The notes below the pieces were generated by a model. The model was not told the DNA's origin. It made no database searches and worked only from the letters and a program-made list of their open reading frames with translations. From the NCBI RefSeq assembly GCF_014649495.1, contig NZ_BMTD01000003.1:372001-436000 (forward strand): DNA of 64,000 nucleotides, written 5' to 3'. Source of the stretch: Streptomyces filipinensis (lineage in GTDB: Bacteria > Actinomycetota > Actinomycetes > Streptomycetales > Streptomycetaceae). Below, piece by piece: positions 7,582-17,467 of this stretch. The translations under genes were made by a program, and so were the position numbers. Position 1 is the first letter of the stretch. Each line of letters opens with the position of its first letter.

Positions 7582-8973
7582 CTACGGCGAGACCGGGTCG
7601 GCCGAAGGCCCCTGTCGGCTGTGCGGCCGCGCGGCGAGCGCGGCGACGTCGTCCTCCGCGTGCCGCGCGTCCAGACGGCCGAGGATGGTGTCCAGGACCT
7701 CCTCCAGCCCGCCCCCCGTCGGGAAGCGGACAGCGGACAGCCGGGCCAGCGAGCGGTCGATGTCCTCACCACGGCGTTCCACGAGCCCGTCGGTGAACAG
7801 CACGAGGGTCTCACCGGCGTGCAGCGGGTGGGTGAACGACTCGTAGCCGCCGAGCCCGGTGCCGAGCGGCGGCCCGACGGGGACGGACAGCAACGAGGCC
7901 TCTCCGCCGGAGGCGATGAGTACGGGCGGCAGATGCCCGGCGCTGGCCAGCGTGACCTGACCGCGCCCCGGGTCGACCCGGGCGAGCAGACACGTGGCGG
8001 GACGCAGCTCCGCCTCCCGGGAGGCGATGTCGTCCATCTGCCGCAGCACCCGGTGCGGGGGCAGGTCGGCGGAGGCGATGTAGCGCAGGGAGGAGCGGTA
8101 GGCGTTCATGTCGACGGCGGCCTCCAGGCCGTGTCCCATGACGTCGCCGACGACCAGCAGGGTCCGACCGAAGTGCAGTCGTACGGTCTCGCACCAGTCG
8201 CCGCCGACCAGGACACCGCCGCCGGCCGGCAGATAGCGGATGGCGATGTCGAGGTTGGGGTGCGGGCGGCCGGGCTCGGAGAGCAGGGCGCGCTGCAGGT
8301 CGCCGGCGGTGCGGTTGACGCTCGCGTAGTCGCGCGCGTGCCGGATGTGGGAGGCGGCGCGCTCGGCGAGCAGGCTGAGCAGCTCGGCCTCCGCCTGGTG
8401 CAGGGGCGGCGGCCCGGAGCGGGCCCACACCAGGACGCCGTACACGTCCTCCCCGCTGATCAGCGGCGTGCACAGGGCGATCCGGTCGCCGCCCGCGTGC
8501 TCCAGCCATGGCTCCGGCTGCGCGCCGAGCGCCGGTACGGCCGCCTCGCGGGCCACCGCGGCGGCCCAGCCGGCGCCGGGCAGCGCGTCGGCGTCCCCGG
8601 TGATCGCCTCGTACCCGGAGACGGTCGGGCCGGCCAGGCGCATCACGGCGGCCGTGCCGCCGGCCAGCCCTGCGGTGGCCCGGGTCAGCTCGGCGCAGGT
8701 CGTGGCCTCGTCGAGGGTCGTACCGATCCCGGCCAGGGCCTGCCGCAGCACGCTCAGCCGCGCGCCGGCCGCCACGGCGTCGGCGGCCGGCACGCCCTCC
8801 GAGGCCTGCGGGGCCTTCGCCGAGCCGGCTGATTCCGCTGGTTCCGCGGCCGCCGCGGCCCGCGCGGGCGTGGCGGTTCCCTCATGGCCGCCGCCGTCCT
8901 CGCGGTGGTGGCCGCCGTCGGCTGGAGGCCTGCGACGGGACTGGATCCAGCGCGCCACACCCAACACCCTCAC
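7582..8973 (-). CDS. GAF-domain PP2C (SpoIIE-type) serine phosphatase
   Basis: 463 residues from a GTG. Residues ~1-70 are low complexity (Ala/Pro/His-rich). About 75-215 fit a GAF sensor (LSVLRQALAGIGTTLDEATT to LSLLAERAASHIRHAR). About 230-440 are a SpoIIE/RsbU phosphatase, with VGGDWCETV and VVGDVMGHGLEAA carrying metal-binding aspartates, and LVLFTDGLVERRGEDID. Such enzymes typically dephosphorylate anti-sigma antagonists; Streptomyces has dozens and the partner here is not visible. No kinase or anti-sigma gene is adjacent. Monocistronic, with 221 bp of non-coding sequence ahead. Confidence 0.88.
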   Translation of the reverse strand: MRVLGVARWIQSRRRPPADGGHHREDGGGHEGTATPARAAAAAEPAESAGSAKAPQASEGVPAADAVAAGARLSVLRQALAGIGTTLDEATTCAELTRATAGLAGGTAAVMRLAGPTVSGYEAITGDADALPGAGWAAAVAREAAVPALGAQPEPWLEHAGGDRIALCTPLISGEDVYGVLVWARSGPPPLHQAEAELLSLLAERAASHIRHARDYASVNRTAGDLQRALLSEPGRPHPNLDIAIRYLPAGGGVLVGGDWCETVRLHFGRTLLVVGDVMGHGLEAAVDMNAYRSSLRYIASADLPPHRVLRQMDDIASREAELRPATCLLARVDPGRGQVTLASAGHLPPVLIASGGEASLLSVPVGPPLGTGLGGYESFTHPLHAGETLVLFTDGLVERRGEDIDRSLARLSAVRFPTGGGLEEVLDTILGRLDARHAEDDVAALAARPHSRQGPSADPVSP

Positions 8974-9194
8974 AGAATCTCAAACCGGAGCGCATGGGGC
9001 ACCGGCCTGGCCCTTCCCCTCGCCCTCGGCAGCCCCGTGCGAGCACGCGGGCCGTTCGTCCCGCGGCCCGCCGTACCCGCCCCGCGCGGCCTGTCCTACG
9101 ACGCTCATCTTCGACCGGAGGAGACCGGGCAGGCACGGGTTTTGCAAGATTCGGAGTGTTGTTTGATCGAGATCCCGGGCGGGACTCCGGACGA

Positions 9195-9602
9195 TCAGTC
9201 CTCCGCGGGCGTCAGCCGCAGCGAGACGGAGTTGATGCAGTACCGCTGGTCGGTCGGGGTCGGGTAGCCCTCACCTTCGAACACGTGCCCGAGATGGGAC
9301 CCGCAGCGGGCGCAGCGCACCTCGGTGCGGACCATGCCGTGGGAGCGGTCCTCGACCAGTTCGACCGCGTCGGTGTCCTTCGGGTCGTAGAAGGACGGCC
9401 AGCCGCAGTGCGACGCGAACTTGGTGTCCGAGGTGAACAGTTCCGCGCCGCAGGCGCGGCAGGAGTAGACGCCCTTGGTCTTGGTGTCCGTGTACTCACC
9501 GGTGAAGGCCGGCTCGGTGGCGGCCTGGCGCAGCACGGCGTACTCGGCCGGATTCAGCTCCGCCCGCCACTGCTCGTCCGGCTTCTCGACGTCGTACGAC
9601 AT
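9195..9602 (-). CDS. msrB: peptide-methionine (R)-S-oxide reductase
   Basis: 135 residues, the standard length. Two CxxC pairs (Cys48/51 and Cys97/100) bind the structural zinc. The catalytic nucleophile is Cys122 in RYCINSVSL, and Cys66 in HCGWPSF is positioned as recycling cysteine. The enzyme repairs methionine-R-sulfoxide in proteins. It starts 14 bp after murC and is probably on the same transcript, an order also found, from memory, in other streptomycetes. Confidence 0.95.
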   Translation of the reverse strand: MSYDVEKPDEQWRAELNPAEYAVLRQAATEPAFTGEYTDTKTKGVYSCRACGAELFTSDTKFASHCGWPSFYDPKDTDAVELVEDRSHGMVRTEVRCARCGSHLGHVFEGEGYPTPTDQRYCINSVSLRLTPAED

Positions 9603-9616
9603 GAGCCTCAGCCCCT

Positions 9617-11005
<1,389 letters not shown>

Positions 11006-11093
11006 GTGGTTCTCCCCAGAGACGGTGTACTAGAGCGGACCTAGCCTATGCGCTGAAGCACCGGGCTCCTTGCAGCGAGGGCCGTAGCGGCCT

Positions 11094-11137
11094 GGAGGGG
11101 CGCGGGAAACCGCGCGACGAGCCGCCACGCACCCGCG
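11094..11137 (+). repeat. dispersed intergenic repeat, copy 2 (degenerate)
   Basis: Contains GGGGCGCGGGAAACCGCGCG followed by ACGAGCCGCCACGCACCCGC, aligned with copies at 595-643 and 26331-26378. It lies between murC and the conserved gene at 11192. Confidence 0.55.
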
Positions 11138-11191
11138 CCCCGGGCCGCACCGCGTCCCGGACGGCGCCGACGCACCGGTCCGGCGGGTCGG

Positions 11192-11665
11192 CTACGCCTC
11201 ACTGTGCGAGAACAGCTTCAGCACCGGCACCCCCACCTTGTGCCGGGCCCTGGAGGCCCAGTCCCGGTGGAAGAACTCCTCCACGTAGTGCGGATCGGTC
11301 AGCACGATCACCTCGTCCGCGTCCACCTCCGCGACGAGCGCCTTCAGCGCGTCCAGCGGGTGGTCCTCGACCAGCCGCCCCTCGGCCCGGCTCCCCGCGG
11401 AGCGCAACGCCCGCAGGGACACGTCGAGTGCCTGCCGGCCGACGCTCTTCGCCTCCGCTCCCTCCGGGGTCTCGCGTTCGCGGACCGCCTCGTCCAGTTC
11501 GCCAAGCGCGATGTCGTCGATGGCCCGCAGCAGACGGTCCGCCTGGTCGCCGCGCGGCTGGAGAAGCACGTGGAACACGACCGGCTCGTCTCCGTGCAAG
11601 GTGGTGACGAACTCCACGTCGGCGGCCGTCAAGGCCTTCTCGATCATCAGAACGCTTGTGAACAC
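11192..11665 (-). CDS. conserved short protein (often labelled indole-3-glycerol phosphate synthase)
   Basis: 157 residues from the GTG at 11665, which has GGAGGAG upstream. The sequence starts FTSVLMIEKALTAADVEFVTTL and has an alpha/beta pattern ending in a VDADEVIVLTDPHYVEEFFHRDW segment that resembles a nucleotide- or stress-protein fold. From memory, streptomycete orthologues sit beside murC and carry the label indole-3-glycerol phosphate synthase. I see none of the TrpC barrel motifs, and the protein is too short for a TIM barrel. Function unknown. Confidence 0.75.
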   Translation of the reverse strand: MFTSVLMIEKALTAADVEFVTTLHGDEPVVFHVLLQPRGDQADRLLRAIDDIALGELDEAVRERETPEGAEAKSVGRQALDVSLRALRSAGSRAEGRLVEDHPLDALKALVAEVDADEVIVLTDPHYVEEFFHRDWASRARHKVGVPVLKLFSHSEA

Positions 11666-11793
11666 CAAACGCCTCTTCTCCTCCGTGGGCCCGACAAGGC
11701 CCCTGCCGAAACCATCCTGCCCCGCGATCGCACGGGTCGTGCCGGACTAAGTGTGCCCTCCGGAAGCTAAACGGAACGGGAGATTCCGCCGAT

Positions 11794-12663
11794 TCAGGAC
11801 CGACGGTAACGGCCGAACAGGAATCCGGCCTCCTCCAGGAGGGACGCGAGTTCGAACCGGTGCGGCACCTCGACCGACGGCCCCCCGGCGATGCGCTGGG
11901 CGTCGCCCGCGGTGAGCATGGGCGAGACGGTCAGGCACAGCTCGTCCAGCACCTCGTCGGCGATCAGCTGGCCGAGCAGCCGGGGACCGCCCTCGGTGAG
12001 CAGCCGGGTATGGCCGAGGCCGGCCAGGGCGGCCACGGCGCGCGCGGGCTCGACGCCCGTGCCCTCGCCGGCGATCACCACCGTGGCGCCCGCCTTCTCG
12101 GCGGCGGCGACGCGGTCCGCGGCGGCCGCGGCTCCGGTCAGGACCAGCGTGGGCACCAGGGGCGAGGTGAACAACGGGAGCGAGAAGTCCAGCTCCAGGC
12201 TCGCGCTGACGACCGCGATCACCGGGGCCGGGGCCTGTCCGGCGGCCTTGCGGCCGTCGGCGAACTCGGCACGCGCGCGTGCCGGACGGTACCCCTCCTG
12301 ACGTACCGTTTCCGCGCCCACCACGATCACGTCCGCGAGCGCCCGCAGCGTGCCGAAGATCCGCATGTCGGCGGCGCTGGAGATGGGCTGGGAGCGCCCG
12401 TCGTGCTGGGCGGCGCCGTCGAGCGAGGAGACCATGTTGGCCCGCAGCCACGGCCGCGGGGCACCGGCGACGGGTTCGGGGTAGGCGTAGGCGGCGGCCA
12501 GCTCGGCGAGACTCCACTCACGGTCGACCAGCGCGCTGCCGCCGTGCGCGCCCGGCACATCCGCCGCTCGGACCCCGGTCGCCCGCCTCACCCCCTCACC
12601 CTGGGCGGTCCCGCCGAAGGCCTGGGCTGCTGTTTCGTCGGTCACAGGGAACAGGCGTCGCAT
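11794..12663 (-). CDS. pyrimidine reductase family protein (RibD C-terminal domain)
   Basis: 289 residues from the ATG at 12663. A dihydrofolate-reductase-like RibD-C domain covers about residues 70-285: LRANMVSSLDGAAQHDGRSQ, DVIVVGAETVRQEGYRPAR, then LLTEGGPRLLGQLI, which forms the NADPH/substrate pocket. It lacks the zinc deaminase half of RibD, so it would act as a stand-alone reductase on a riboflavin-pathway-like or other pyrimidine substrate. The long frame upstream to 12990 is antisense to zapE and not coding. The gene is divergent from zapE, the two starts being 38 bp apart. Confidence 0.8.
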   Translation of the reverse strand: MRRLFPVTDETAAQAFGGTAQGEGVRRATGVRAADVPGAHGGSALVDREWSLAELAAAYAYPEPVAGAPRPWLRANMVSSLDGAAQHDGRSQPISSAADMRIFGTLRALADVIVVGAETVRQEGYRPARARAEFADGRKAAGQAPAPVIAVVSASLELDFSLPLFTSPLVPTLVLTGAAAAADRVAAAEKAGATVVIAGEGTGVEPARAVAALAGLGHTRLLTEGGPRLLGQLIADEVLDELCLTVSPMLTAGDAQRIAGGPSVEVPHRFELASLLEEAGFLFGRYRRS

Positions 12664-12686
12664 GTCGTGCAGTGTGACACGGCGCT

Positions 12687-12701
12687 TAGCATGGATAACC
12701 G
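12687..12701 (+). promoter_or_regulatory. -10 element of a leaderless zapE transcript
   Basis: TAGCAT (12687-12692) precedes the GTG at 12701 by eight bases and there is no Shine-Dalgarno, so transcription probably starts at or next to the start codon. Confidence 0.5.
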
Positions 12702-13804
12702 TGTCGTCCTCCACCACCGCCCCCGGATCCAGCCCTCTGACCGAAGCGGGCCCCCTCTCGCTGTGCACGCGTGAGCCACACGTCCCCGCGGACCGGCTGG
12801 TCGCCGAGATGGTGCCGCCGCCGCGCTTCGACTCGGTGCGCTTCTCGACGTACATACCGGACCCGAACCAGCCCAGCCAGACCGAGGCCGTGCAGATACT
12901 GGAAGGCTTCGCGGCCGGGCTCGGCGGGGCGCACGCCTCCGGCGCCGGCCGGCGCGGCTTCCTCGGCTTCGGCAGGGCCAAGGCGCCCAAGGCCCCGGCC
13001 GGTCCGCGCGGGGTCTACCTGGACGGCGGCTACGGCGTCGGCAAGACCCATCTGCTCGCGTCCCTGTGGCACGCGACCCCGGCCGAGCCCGCGCTGAAGG
13101 CGTTCGGCACCTTCGTGGAGCTGACCAACCTGGTCGGCGCCCTCGGCTTCCAGCAGACCGTGCAGACCCTCTCCGGCCACCGTCTGCTGTGCATCGACGA
13201 GTTCGAGCTGGACGACCCGGGCGACACGGTGCTGGTGTCGACGCTGCTCGGCAAGCTGGTCGACGCGGGCGTGGCACTGGCCGCCACCTCCAACACGCTG
13301 CCGGGCAAGCTGGGCGAGGGCCGGTTCGCCGCCGCGGACTTCCTGCGCGAGATCCAGGGGCTCTCCGCCCGCTTCCGTACGCTGCGCATCGACGGTGAGG
13401 ACTACCGCCACCGCGGTCTGCCCGAGGCGCCGAAGCCGTTCACCGACGAAGAGGTGACGAAGGCGGCCTACGCCACCGCCGGCGCCTCGCTCGACGACTT
13501 CCCGCATCTGCTGGAGCACCTGGCCAAGGTCCACCCGAGCCGGTACGGCGCGCTGACCGACGACCTGAAGGCGGTGTGCCTCACCGATGTGCGGCCGGTG
13601 CCGGACCAGTCGACCGCGCTGCGGCTCGTGGTGCTCGCGGACCGGCTCTACGACCGCGAGGTCCCGGTGCTGGCCTCGGGGCTGCCGTTCGACAAGCTGT
13701 TCAGCGAGGAGATGCTGAACGGCGGCTACCGGAAGAAGTACTTCCGCGCGATATCCCGGCTCACCGCGCTGGCCCGCGACGCGAAGGGCCTCGTCGACTC
13801 GTAG
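12701..13804 (+). CDS. zapE: AFG1/ZapE family ATPase
   Basis: 367 residues from the GTG. Walker A GGYGVGKT (109-116), Walker B LLCIDEF (163-168), sensor segment AATSNTLP and the GxYRKKYFRAI tail are typical of the AFG1/ZapE family, single-domain AAA+ ATPases. In E. coli ZapE acts on the FtsZ ring during constriction. Its role in Streptomyces is untested as far as I know. The frame is open back to 12662 but the GTG at 12701 fits the promoter. It is divergent from the RibD-C gene. Confidence 0.88.
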   Translation: MSSSTTAPGSSPLTEAGPLSLCTREPHVPADRLVAEMVPPPRFDSVRFSTYIPDPNQPSQTEAVQILEGFAAGLGGAHASGAGRRGFLGFGRAKAPKAPAGPRGVYLDGGYGVGKTHLLASLWHATPAEPALKAFGTFVELTNLVGALGFQQTVQTLSGHRLLCIDEFELDDPGDTVLVSTLLGKLVDAGVALAATSNTLPGKLGEGRFAAADFLREIQGLSARFRTLRIDGEDYRHRGLPEAPKPFTDEEVTKAAYATAGASLDDFPHLLEHLAKVHPSRYGALTDDLKAVCLTDVRPVPDQSTALRLVVLADRLYDREVPVLASGLPFDKLFSEEMLNGGYRKKYFRAISRLTALARDAKGLVDS

Positions 13805-13868
13805 TCAAGAGCCAGATCGCGCCATGCCACCGGCGCTTTTCACGCTCTCTTGCGTTCGTAACGCGCTG

Positions 13869-13898
13869 TTAACCCTGCAAAGGCCTTTGCAGGGTTAA
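13869..13898. promoter_or_regulatory. 30-bp perfect palindrome
   Basis: TTAACCCTGCAAAGG is followed without any spacer by its exact complement, centred between 13883 and 13884. It begins 65 bp after the zapE stop and ends 72 bp before the secreted-protein start. It is AT-richer than its surroundings. With no loop and no T-run it looks more like a dimer operator than a terminator, although a bidirectional terminator cannot be excluded. Confidence 0.6.
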
Positions 13899-13906
13899 TC
13901 TGCTTC

Positions 13907-13944
13907 TTGACCATCCATTGACCAAGACTTGGTCTGGACAAGAC
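13907..13944. promoter_or_regulatory. direct TTGACCA repeats and a dre-like dyad
   Basis: TTGACCA occurs at 13907-13913 and 13918-13924 (11-bp period). The second copy runs into GACCAAG-A-CTTGGTC (13920-13934), a 7-bp inverted repeat. TGGTCTGGACAA (13930-13941) matches 10 of 12 positions of the DasR core TGGTCTAGACCA as I remember it. It lies 26-63 bp upstream of the start at 13970, the place for a promoter and its operator. Confidence 0.4.
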
Positions 13945-13969
13945 GCGCGAGGCGGGCAAGGGGGGGTGC

Positions 13970-14365
13970 ATGTTCCGAGGTACGACGGCCCGGACCCGCT
14001 TCCCCCTCATCGCCGTGCTCCTGCTCGCGCTCCAGCTCTTCGCTCCCACGGGAACGTTCGCACCCGCGCACACGCTCAGTCAGGCACAGGCCAAGGCTGA
14101 GTCCGGAATTGCGTCCTCCGCACCGCCGGTGCACGAGGAGAAGGACTCGGTCCGTACCCCGAACCGTTCGGGTGCCCCCCTGAGTGCCCCGCACCTGCGC
14201 GACCGGCAGCGCGGCCCGGCCTCCGGCTGGGCCCAGCAGCCTGCGCTGATAGCCGGCCGTGCGTCCGGCGCCGACGCGCCGGACGCACCCGGCGCGCCGT
14301 ACCACCGCGCCGCGAGAACCCCCAGAGCCCTCACCCCGGCAGCGCTCCAGGTCTTCCGCTGCTGA
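13970..14365 (+). CDS. putative secreted protein
   Basis: 131 residues. After MFRGTTARTRF comes a hydrophobic stretch (residues ~11-27) and an Ala-x-Ala-like cleavage region, followed by a low-complexity Ala/Pro/Ser/Arg-rich polypeptide with no recognised domain. The start has a G-rich ribosome site. It lies 85 bp ahead of the carbonic anhydrase gene and may share its promoter region. The mature part is too biased to assign; a regulatory leader peptide or a non-coding leader transcript is possible. Confidence 0.55.
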   Translation: MFRGTTARTRFPLIAVLLLALQLFAPTGTFAPAHTLSQAQAKAESGIASSAPPVHEEKDSVRTPNRSGAPLSAPHLRDRQRGPASGWAQQPALIAGRASGADAPDAPGAPYHRAARTPRALTPAALQVFRC

Positions 14366-14450
14366 CAGGCACGCGCTCTGTCCACACCCCCACACACCGT
14401 CGTTCGAGTCCGACGCGCCCGTGCAGGCGCGCCAGGAGGAACTCATCGTC

Positions 14451-15029
14451 ATGCAGCCCCTCATCGACAACGCCCGTACCTTCGGACAGCGCCCTGAGGA
14501 GTTCGCCAAGCTCGCCGAAGGCCAGTCCCCGCAGGTGCTGTTCATCACCTGCTCCGATTCCCGGGTCGTCCCGGCCCTGATCACGGGCGCCCGCCCCGGC
14601 GAGCTGTTCGAGCTGCGCACCGCGGGCAACATCGTGCCGCCGCACACCTCGCAGCACCCCACGAGCGAGGCCGCCACCATCGAGTACGCCGTGGAGGTGC
14701 TCGGCGTCCGCGACATCGTCGTCTGCGGGCACTCGCACTGCGGTGCCGTCGGCGCGCTGGTCCGCGGCGACGACCTGACCGCCGTACCCGCCGTGCGCGA
14801 CTGGCTCGCGCACGCCACCCCGCGCCCGGCCGGCGCGGCCGAGGATCCGGAGGTCGCCGAGGGCGTACAGGCCCACGTCCTGACCCAGTTGCTGCGACTG
14901 CGCTCGTACCCGTGCGTCCAGCGCAGGACCGCGGCGGGGCAACTGGGGCTGCACGCCTGGTACTACGAGGTGCACACCGGCACCGTACGGACGCACCGCC
15001 CGCAGACCGACACCTTCGAGTCCCTGTGA
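14451..15029 (+). CDS. beta-class carbonic anhydrase
   Basis: 192 residues. Zinc ligands are Cys34 (in FITCSDSR), His94 and Cys97 (VCGHSHCGAV), with the Asp36/Arg38 dyad that controls zinc access. It interconverts CO2 and bicarbonate in the cytoplasm. The ATG at 14451 has AGGAGGA ten bases upstream. The stop overlaps the start of the SulP gene (GTGA), so the enzyme and a probable bicarbonate/anion transporter are made together, suggesting coupled bicarbonate supply or pH control. Confidence 0.93.
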   Translation: MQPLIDNARTFGQRPEEFAKLAEGQSPQVLFITCSDSRVVPALITGARPGELFELRTAGNIVPPHTSQHPTSEAATIEYAVEVLGVRDIVVCGHSHCGAVGALVRGDDLTAVPAVRDWLAHATPRPAGAAEDPEVAEGVQAHVLTQLLRLRSYPCVQRRTAAGQLGLHAWYYEVHTGTVRTHRPQTDTFESL

Positions 15030-16528
15030 GCGCGCCGATGACCAGCAAGAACACCACTCTCATAGCCAGGTTCCCGCAGCTGCGGCAGGACTTCGCCGCC
15101 TCCCTGGTCGTCTTCCTGGTCGCGCTGCCGCTGTGCGTCGGCGTGGCCGTCGCCTCCGGGGTCCCGGCCGAACTCGGCCTGGTCACCGGCATCGTGGGCG
15201 GCCTCGTCACCGGACTGATGCGCGGCAGCAGTCTGCAGGTGTCGGGGCCGGCGGCCGGTATGACCGTGCTCGTCTTCGAGGCGGTCAAGGAGTTCGGGCT
15301 GCCGGCGCTCGGCGCGATCGTCCTCGCCACCGGCCTCCTCCAGGTCGGCATGGGGCTGCTGAGGCTGGGCCGCTACTTCCGCGCCATCTCGATCTCCGTC
15401 GTCGAGGGGATGCTGGCCGGTATCGGGCTGGTACTCATCGCCGGGCAGTTGTACCCGGCGCTGGCGGCCAAGGCTCCCGACTCCGGACTGGGCAAGATCG
15501 CCGGGCTGCCCGGGGCGTTCCTGGACGCCCTCGGCGACGGCACGGCGGTGGCCTCGCTCGCGCTGTGCGCGGGCACGGTCGCGGTGCTGCCGCTGTGGAA
15601 GCACGTCCCCGCGAAGGTGCGTACGCTGCCCGGCCCGCTCGCCGCGGTCGGCCTCGCCACGGTGGCCGCGTTCGCACTGGACCTGCCGGTGGCCATGGTC
15701 GAGGTGCAGGGCCTGCTCGGCTCGGTCCAGCCGCCGCCGCTCAGCGCCTTCGGAGAGCTGGCGGGCGTCGGGATGCTCGGCACGATCGTCGCCTTCACGC
15801 TGATCGCGTCCGCCGAGTCGCTGTTCAGCGCGGCGGCCGTGGACCGGCTGCACTCAGGACCGCGCACCGAGTACGACAGGGAACTGGTCGCCCAGGGCGC
15901 CGGCAACACGGTGTGCGGGCTGCTGGGCGCGCTGCCGATGACCGCGGTGATCGTGCGCAGCGCGGCCAACGTCCAGGCCGGTGCCCGGACGAAGGCCTCC
16001 CGTGTGCTGCACGGCGTGTGGCTGCTGCTGTTCGCGGCGCTGCTGCCCGGCGTGCTCGCCCACATCCCGATCCCGGCGCTCGCGGGCATCCTGATCTACT
16101 CCGGCGCCAAGCTGGTCCCGGTCCGGGCGCTGGCCGTGCTGTGGCGCGAGCACCGGGGCGAGGCGCTGGTGCTGGCCGTCACGGCGGTCTCGATCGTGGC
16201 GGTCAGCATGTTCGAGGGCGTGCTGATCGGCCTCGCGCTGGCCGTGGTCAAGACCGCCTGGGAGTCCTCGCACGTCAAGCTGGAGGTCGTCGACAAGGGT
16301 GCGGGTCCGGTCGACGCGTATCTGTCCGGCAACGCGACCTTCCTGCGGCTGCCGAAGATCCTGGACAGTCTGGAGTCGCTGCCCCAGGACCGCCCGGTCT
16401 GCCTCGACCTGGCCGGCCTGCACCACCTGGATCACGCCTGCCGTACGGCCCTGGAGAACTGGGCCGAACGGCACAGCGCGGCGGGCACGGAGCCGGTGCG
16501 GCTGACCGTGCGGACAGCGGCGGGCTGA
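15026..16528 (+). CDS. SulP family anion (bicarbonate/sulfate) transporter
   Basis: 500 residues. About 11 membrane segments begin with FPQLRQDFAASLVVFLVALPL and include SGPAAGMTVLVFEAV, the SulP substrate-site region. The last ~90 residues are a short STAS-like cytoplasmic domain (LRLPKILDSLESLPQDRPVC, LDLAGLHHLDHACRTALENW). The GTG at 15026 overlaps the carbonic anhydrase stop; ATG 15038 is the alternative start. With a carbonic anhydrase as partner, bicarbonate is a better guess than sulfate. Confidence 0.88.
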   Translation: MSAPMTSKNTTLIARFPQLRQDFAASLVVFLVALPLCVGVAVASGVPAELGLVTGIVGGLVTGLMRGSSLQVSGPAAGMTVLVFEAVKEFGLPALGAIVLATGLLQVGMGLLRLGRYFRAISISVVEGMLAGIGLVLIAGQLYPALAAKAPDSGLGKIAGLPGAFLDALGDGTAVASLALCAGTVAVLPLWKHVPAKVRTLPGPLAAVGLATVAAFALDLPVAMVEVQGLLGSVQPPPLSAFGELAGVGMLGTIVAFTLIASAESLFSAAAVDRLHSGPRTEYDRELVAQGAGNTVCGLLGALPMTAVIVRSAANVQAGARTKASRVLHGVWLLLFAALLPGVLAHIPIPALAGILIYSGAKLVPVRALAVLWREHRGEALVLAVTAVSIVAVSMFEGVLIGLALAVVKTAWESSHVKLEVVDKGAGPVDAYLSGNATFLRLPKILDSLESLPQDRPVCLDLAGLHHLDHACRTALENWAERHSAAGTEPVRLTVRTAAG

Positions 16529-16556
16529 GGCCCCCGTGCCTGGCGTGCCAGGGGCC
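16529..16556 (+). terminator. putative terminator after the SulP gene
   Basis: GGCCCC and GGGGCC enclose an inner CCTGGC/GCCAGG dyad directly after the stop codon, giving a nearly continuous GC-rich stem. No T-run. Confidence 0.4.
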
Positions 16557-16651
16557 CGGCCCCCCGGCGCGCCAGGCCATGGCCCGGCCGCCCGGTGCGG
16601 GCATATCGTTACAGCAGCAGACGTAACGGACCTCTCGGTGAGGAGGTCATC

Positions 16652-17458
16652 ATGCTCCAGGAGCTGCTGGGGGCGCTCGCCGCGGCCGGCGGTGTCGGCG
16701 TGGTGTACCTGGCCATGGCGGCCCGCGTGGTCAAGCAATACGAACGGGGTGTGCTGTTCCGGCTCGGGCGCGTCATGGATGACGTACGGCCGCCGGGCCT
16801 GACCTTGATCGTCCCCTTCGTGGACCGGCTGCAGAAGGTCAACATGCAGATCGTGACGATGCCGATCCCCGCCCAGGAGGGCATCACCCGCGACAACGTC
16901 ACGGTGCGCGTGGACGCCGTCGTCTACTTCCGGGTGGTCGACGCGGAGAGCGCGCTGGTGAAGGTGGAGGACTACAAGTTCGCGGTCTCGCAGATGGCCC
17001 AGACGTCCCTGAGGTCGATCATCGGCAAGAGCGACCTGGACGACCTGCTCTCCAACCGCGAGAAACTCAACCAGGGCCTGGAGCTGATGATCGACAGTCC
17101 GGCCGTGGGCTGGGGCGTCCAGGTGGACCGGGTGGAGATCAAGGACGTGTCGCTGCCGGACACGATGAAGCGGTCCATGGCCCGCCAGGCCGAGGCCGAC
17201 CGGGAACGCCGCGCCCGGATCATCAACGCGGACGCCGAGTTCCAGGCTTCCAAGAAGCTGGCCGAGGCCGCCCAGCAGATGGCCGACACCCCCGCCGCAC
17301 TCCAGCTGCGGCTGCTGCAGACGGTGATGGCGGTGTCGGCCGAGAAGAACTCCACACTGGTCCTGCCCATCCCGGTGGAGCTGCTGCACTTCCTGGAGCG
17401 GGGCAACCAGCAGCAGCAGCTCGCGTCGAACGGTGACGGAGAGCTCCGCTCCGGCTAG
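16652..17458 (+). CDS. SPFH/stomatin-type slipin
   Basis: 268 residues. One N-terminal membrane segment (GALAAAGGVGVVYLAMAAR) is followed by the SPFH/band 7 core (QYERGVLFRLGRVMDDVRPP, VRVDAVVYFRVVDAESALVKV) and a helical segment rich in Ala/Glu/Lys (about 180-225) that should form a coiled coil. Slipins oligomerise at membrane microdomains. The start has AGGAGGT. No NfeD-type partner gene is adjacent. The PEBP lipoprotein follows after 9 bp and is probably co-transcribed. Confidence 0.9.
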   Translation: MLQELLGALAAAGGVGVVYLAMAARVVKQYERGVLFRLGRVMDDVRPPGLTLIVPFVDRLQKVNMQIVTMPIPAQEGITRDNVTVRVDAVVYFRVVDAESALVKVEDYKFAVSQMAQTSLRSIIGKSDLDDLLSNREKLNQGLELMIDSPAVGWGVQVDRVEIKDVSLPDTMKRSMARQAEADRERRARIINADAEFQASKKLAEAAQQMADTPAALQLRLLQTVMAVSAEKNSTLVLPIPVELLHFLERGNQQQQLASNGDGELRSG

Positions 17459-17467
17459 CGTGCGCCC

